Of a stretch of DNA of 6,624 bases, positions 4,851 to 6,624 are shown piece by piece. The translations under genes were made by a program, and so were the position numbers. Numbering within the stretch: the first letter of the stretch is position 1; every line of letters starts with the position of its first letter. This DNA is from Candidatus Zhuqueibacterota bacterium 4572_119. GTDB lineage: Bacteria > Zhuqueibacterota > Zhuqueibacteria > Thermofontimicrobiales > Thermofontimicrobiaceae. The notes under the pieces were generated by a model that was given only the letters and a program-made list of their open reading frames with translations, did not search any database and was not told where the DNA came from. The stretch spans positions 1-6,624 of the forward strand of contig NBLI01000208.1 of the NCBI GenBank assembly GCA_002084535.1, read 5' to 3'.

Positions 4851-6624
4851 ATGAGAAAAATATTAACAGTAGTACTGATTTTTTCTCTTATCTTAATCGT
4901 AAACATTTACGCTCAAGAGAAAGCCTCTACCCCATCTGAGCGTCAAATAGCATTTGAACAGAGGAGACAGGAAATGGCAAAATCCTCTCTGTTTCAAAAC
5001 CTGCCATTCCGCTGCGTCGGACCAGTTGTCATGAGCGGACGCGCTGTTGATATTGAGCCTCATCCCACTGATCCATATACCTTTTTTGTTGCTTATGCCA
5101 CTGGCGGACTCTGGCGGACGAACAGCATTGGTATGAATTTCGAACCACTTTTTGATAACCAAAACGCCATCACCATCGGCGATATTGCCATTGATCCCAA
5201 AAATCCGAACATCATCTGGGTTGGTACAGGAGAAAACAATTCAAGCAGAAGCTCCTATGCCGGCACCGGAATCTATAAAACAACTGACGGCGGGAAAACC
5301 TGGCGTTTTATGGGCTTGAGTGATTCCCACCATATCGGCAGAATCATCATTCACCCGAAAAATTCGGACATTGTTTACGTCGCTGCTTTGGGACACCTTT
5401 ACACAGAAAATGAGGAACGCGGAATTTACCGGACTAAAGACGGCGGAAAAACATGGGAGAACATTCTCTTTATCAACTCCAGAACCGGCTTTATAGATTT
5501 GGTAATCAATCCTAAAAATCCTGACATACTGTACGGCGCTGCCTGGGAAAAAGACCGCAAAGCATGGAATCTTGTTGAAGGCGGAACTTCAAGCGGGATT
5601 TACAAAAGTATAGATAGCGGCGATTCATGGACTTTGCTCAATGGGGGATTCCCGCAAGGGGAACATGTTGGAAGAATCGGGCTGGCTATTTTCCCGGAAA
5701 ACCCGGAAATCGTATACGCGCTTGTCGATAATCAGGCGCTGCGTCCCGAAGAAGAACAAAAAGAAGACGCGGAAATTACCGCCAGAAAATTAATGACAAT
5801 GGAGAAAAAGGACATTCTCGGACTCACAGATGATGACTTAAGCGGTTTCCTCAGACGTTTTGGCTTTCACTCCGACTATACTGCTAAAATAATCAGGGAC
5901 AAACTAACTGATAATGAAATTACCGTTGAAGACTTGATCAATTTTATAAAAAAGAACAATCCCCATGCGTTTGATAAAACCATCATTGGCGGCGAAGTTT
6001 ACCGCAGCGAAAACGGCGGGGCTACCTGGACAAAAACAAATGAAGATTATATAGATAGTTTTTATAGCACTTATGGATATTACTTCGGAGAAATCCGGGT
6101 TGCTCCGGATAATGCTGATAAAATATACATTTTAGGTGTTCCATTACTTACTTCTGACGACGGAGGAAAGAACTTCTGCTACCTCGGAGGAAAAGGTGTC
6201 CACGGCGATCACCAGGCTTTCTGGATTGATCCGAATTTCCCGGATCACATGATTGACGGAAATGACGGCGGATTAAACATTACCTACAATGGCGGGAAAA
6301 GCTGGTGGAAATTGAACTATGTCCCCAACGGGCAATTCTACTCTGTCAATGTTGACATGGCGCAGCCATACAATATTTACGGGGGTTTACAGGATAATGG
6401 TGTTTTCAAAGGATCCAGTCTTTCCAAACCATTAAAATCGCCGCCCTGGGAAAGGGTTTACGGCGGCGACGGTATGTACGTACAGATCGATCCTGAGGAT
6501 TTTACAATTTATACCGGGCTTCAATTTGGAAATTACGCCCGCATCAACCCAAAAAGCAAGCGCTCCACCCGAATTACACCCCGACCGCGTTTATTTGATC
6601 CGGGATTGCGATACAACTGGCAGA
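4851..6624 (+). CDS. BNR/Vps10-like exported beta-propeller protein, N-terminal part (3' end outside window)
   Basis: The frame stays open from ATG 4851 to the window edge (591 codons). AGGAG at 4839-4843, seven bases before the ATG, fixes the start. Residues 1-21 form a Sec signal peptide (MRK, hydrophobic core, cleavage likely after A21). The mature part begins with a charged helix (23-46), then propeller blades with Asp boxes: TTDGGKTW 144-151, TKDGGKTW 195-202, SIDSGDSW 253-260, SENGGATW 386-393, a weaker SDDGGKNF 435-442, and TYNGGKSW 478-485. HGDHQAFWIDP at 451-461, DGNDGG at 469-474 and GLQDNG at 512-517 are hallmarks of the bacterial sortilin/Vps10-like family (COG4447-like; often named 'glycosyl hydrolase'). 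A charged, predicted helical insert (about 300-375) interrupts the propeller, as in FCB-group relatives I recall. It is probably periplasmic or extracellular. Enzymatic activity is unproven, and the GH74-like name rests on fold only. It is a paralogue of the gene at 1-1550. Confidence 0.92.
   Translation, partial: MRKILTVVLIFSLILIVNIYAQEKASTPSERQIAFEQRRQEMAKSSLFQNLPFRCVGPVVMSGRAVDIEPHPTDPYTFFVAYATGGLWRTNSIGMNFEPLFDNQNAITIGDIAIDPKNPNIIWVGTGENNSSRSSYAGTGIYKTTDGGKTWRFMGLSDSHHIGRIIIHPKNSDIVYVAALGHLYTENEERGIYRTKDGGKTWENILFINSRTGFIDLVINPKNPDILYGAAWEKDRKAWNLVEGGTSSGIYKSIDSGDSWTLLNGGFPQGEHVGRIGLAIFPENPEIVYALVDNQALRPEEEQKEDAEITARKLMTMEKKDILGLTDDDLSGFLRRFGFHSDYTAKIIRDKLTDNEITVEDLINFIKKNNPHAFDKTIIGGEVYRSENGGATWTKTNEDYIDSFYSTYGYYFGEIRVAPDNADKIYILGVPLLTSDDGGKNFCYLGGKGVHGDHQAFWIDPNFPDHMIDGNDGGLNITYNGGKSWWKLNYVPNGQFYSVNVDMAQPYNIYGGLQDNGVFKGSSLSKPLKSPPWERVYGGDGMYVQIDPEDFTIYTGLQFGNYARINPKSKRSTRITPRPRLFDPGLRYNWQ

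Noticed and set aside
4748..4939. Short + strand open frame (GTG start) overlapping the start of the right-hand propeller gene
   Set aside because: It is out of frame with the signal peptide and the well-placed AGGAG-ATG start at 4851, has no family likeness, and has no ribosome binding site of its own.

Overview
The window comes from an AT-leaning bacterial genome, probably of the FCB group (Bacteroidota, Ignavibacteriota, Calditrichota or a related uncultured lineage). The basis is family content only: large exported BNR/Vps10-type beta-propeller proteins, and a TonB-dependent receptor with an N-terminal carboxypeptidase-regulatory-like domain. No rRNA or other phylogenetic marker is present, so this placement is inference.

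Layout, all genes on the + strand. (1) Positions 1-1550 hold the C-terminal half of a BNR/Vps10-like exported protein whose 5' end lies outside the window. Its reading frame is broken near 942-972: frame 1 stops at 975, while the family's C-terminal homology continues in frame 3 to 1550. (2) Positions 1551-1889 are AT-rich and non-coding. They contain a short hairpin just after the broken gene, a long imperfect inverted repeat (about 1654-1833) and a perfect 8-bp stem-loop upstream of the next gene. (3) Positions 1890-4223 encode a complete 777-residue TonB-dependent outer-membrane receptor. (4) Positions 4224-4850 are 627 non-coding bases packed with inverted repeats of differing sequence, including fragments that look like dispersed intergenic repeats, and one possible terminator. 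(5) From 4851 to the window end runs the N-terminal 591 residues of a second BNR/Vps10-like exported protein, starting with a signal peptide.

The receptor is therefore sandwiched between two members of one protein family. The fragment at the left edge begins at about the family position where the right-hand gene is cut off, so the two cannot be compared directly inside the window. The receptor would import an unidentified ligand through the outer membrane. The two propeller proteins would act outside the cytoplasm, but their biochemical role is not known. The gaps between genes are long and carry candidate stop and regulatory elements, so a single tight operon is unlikely. The most notable points are the frame break in the left gene, the paralogue-receptor-paralogue arrangement, and the repeat-dense intergenic DNA. 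I did not find convincing evidence of a wholly new system.
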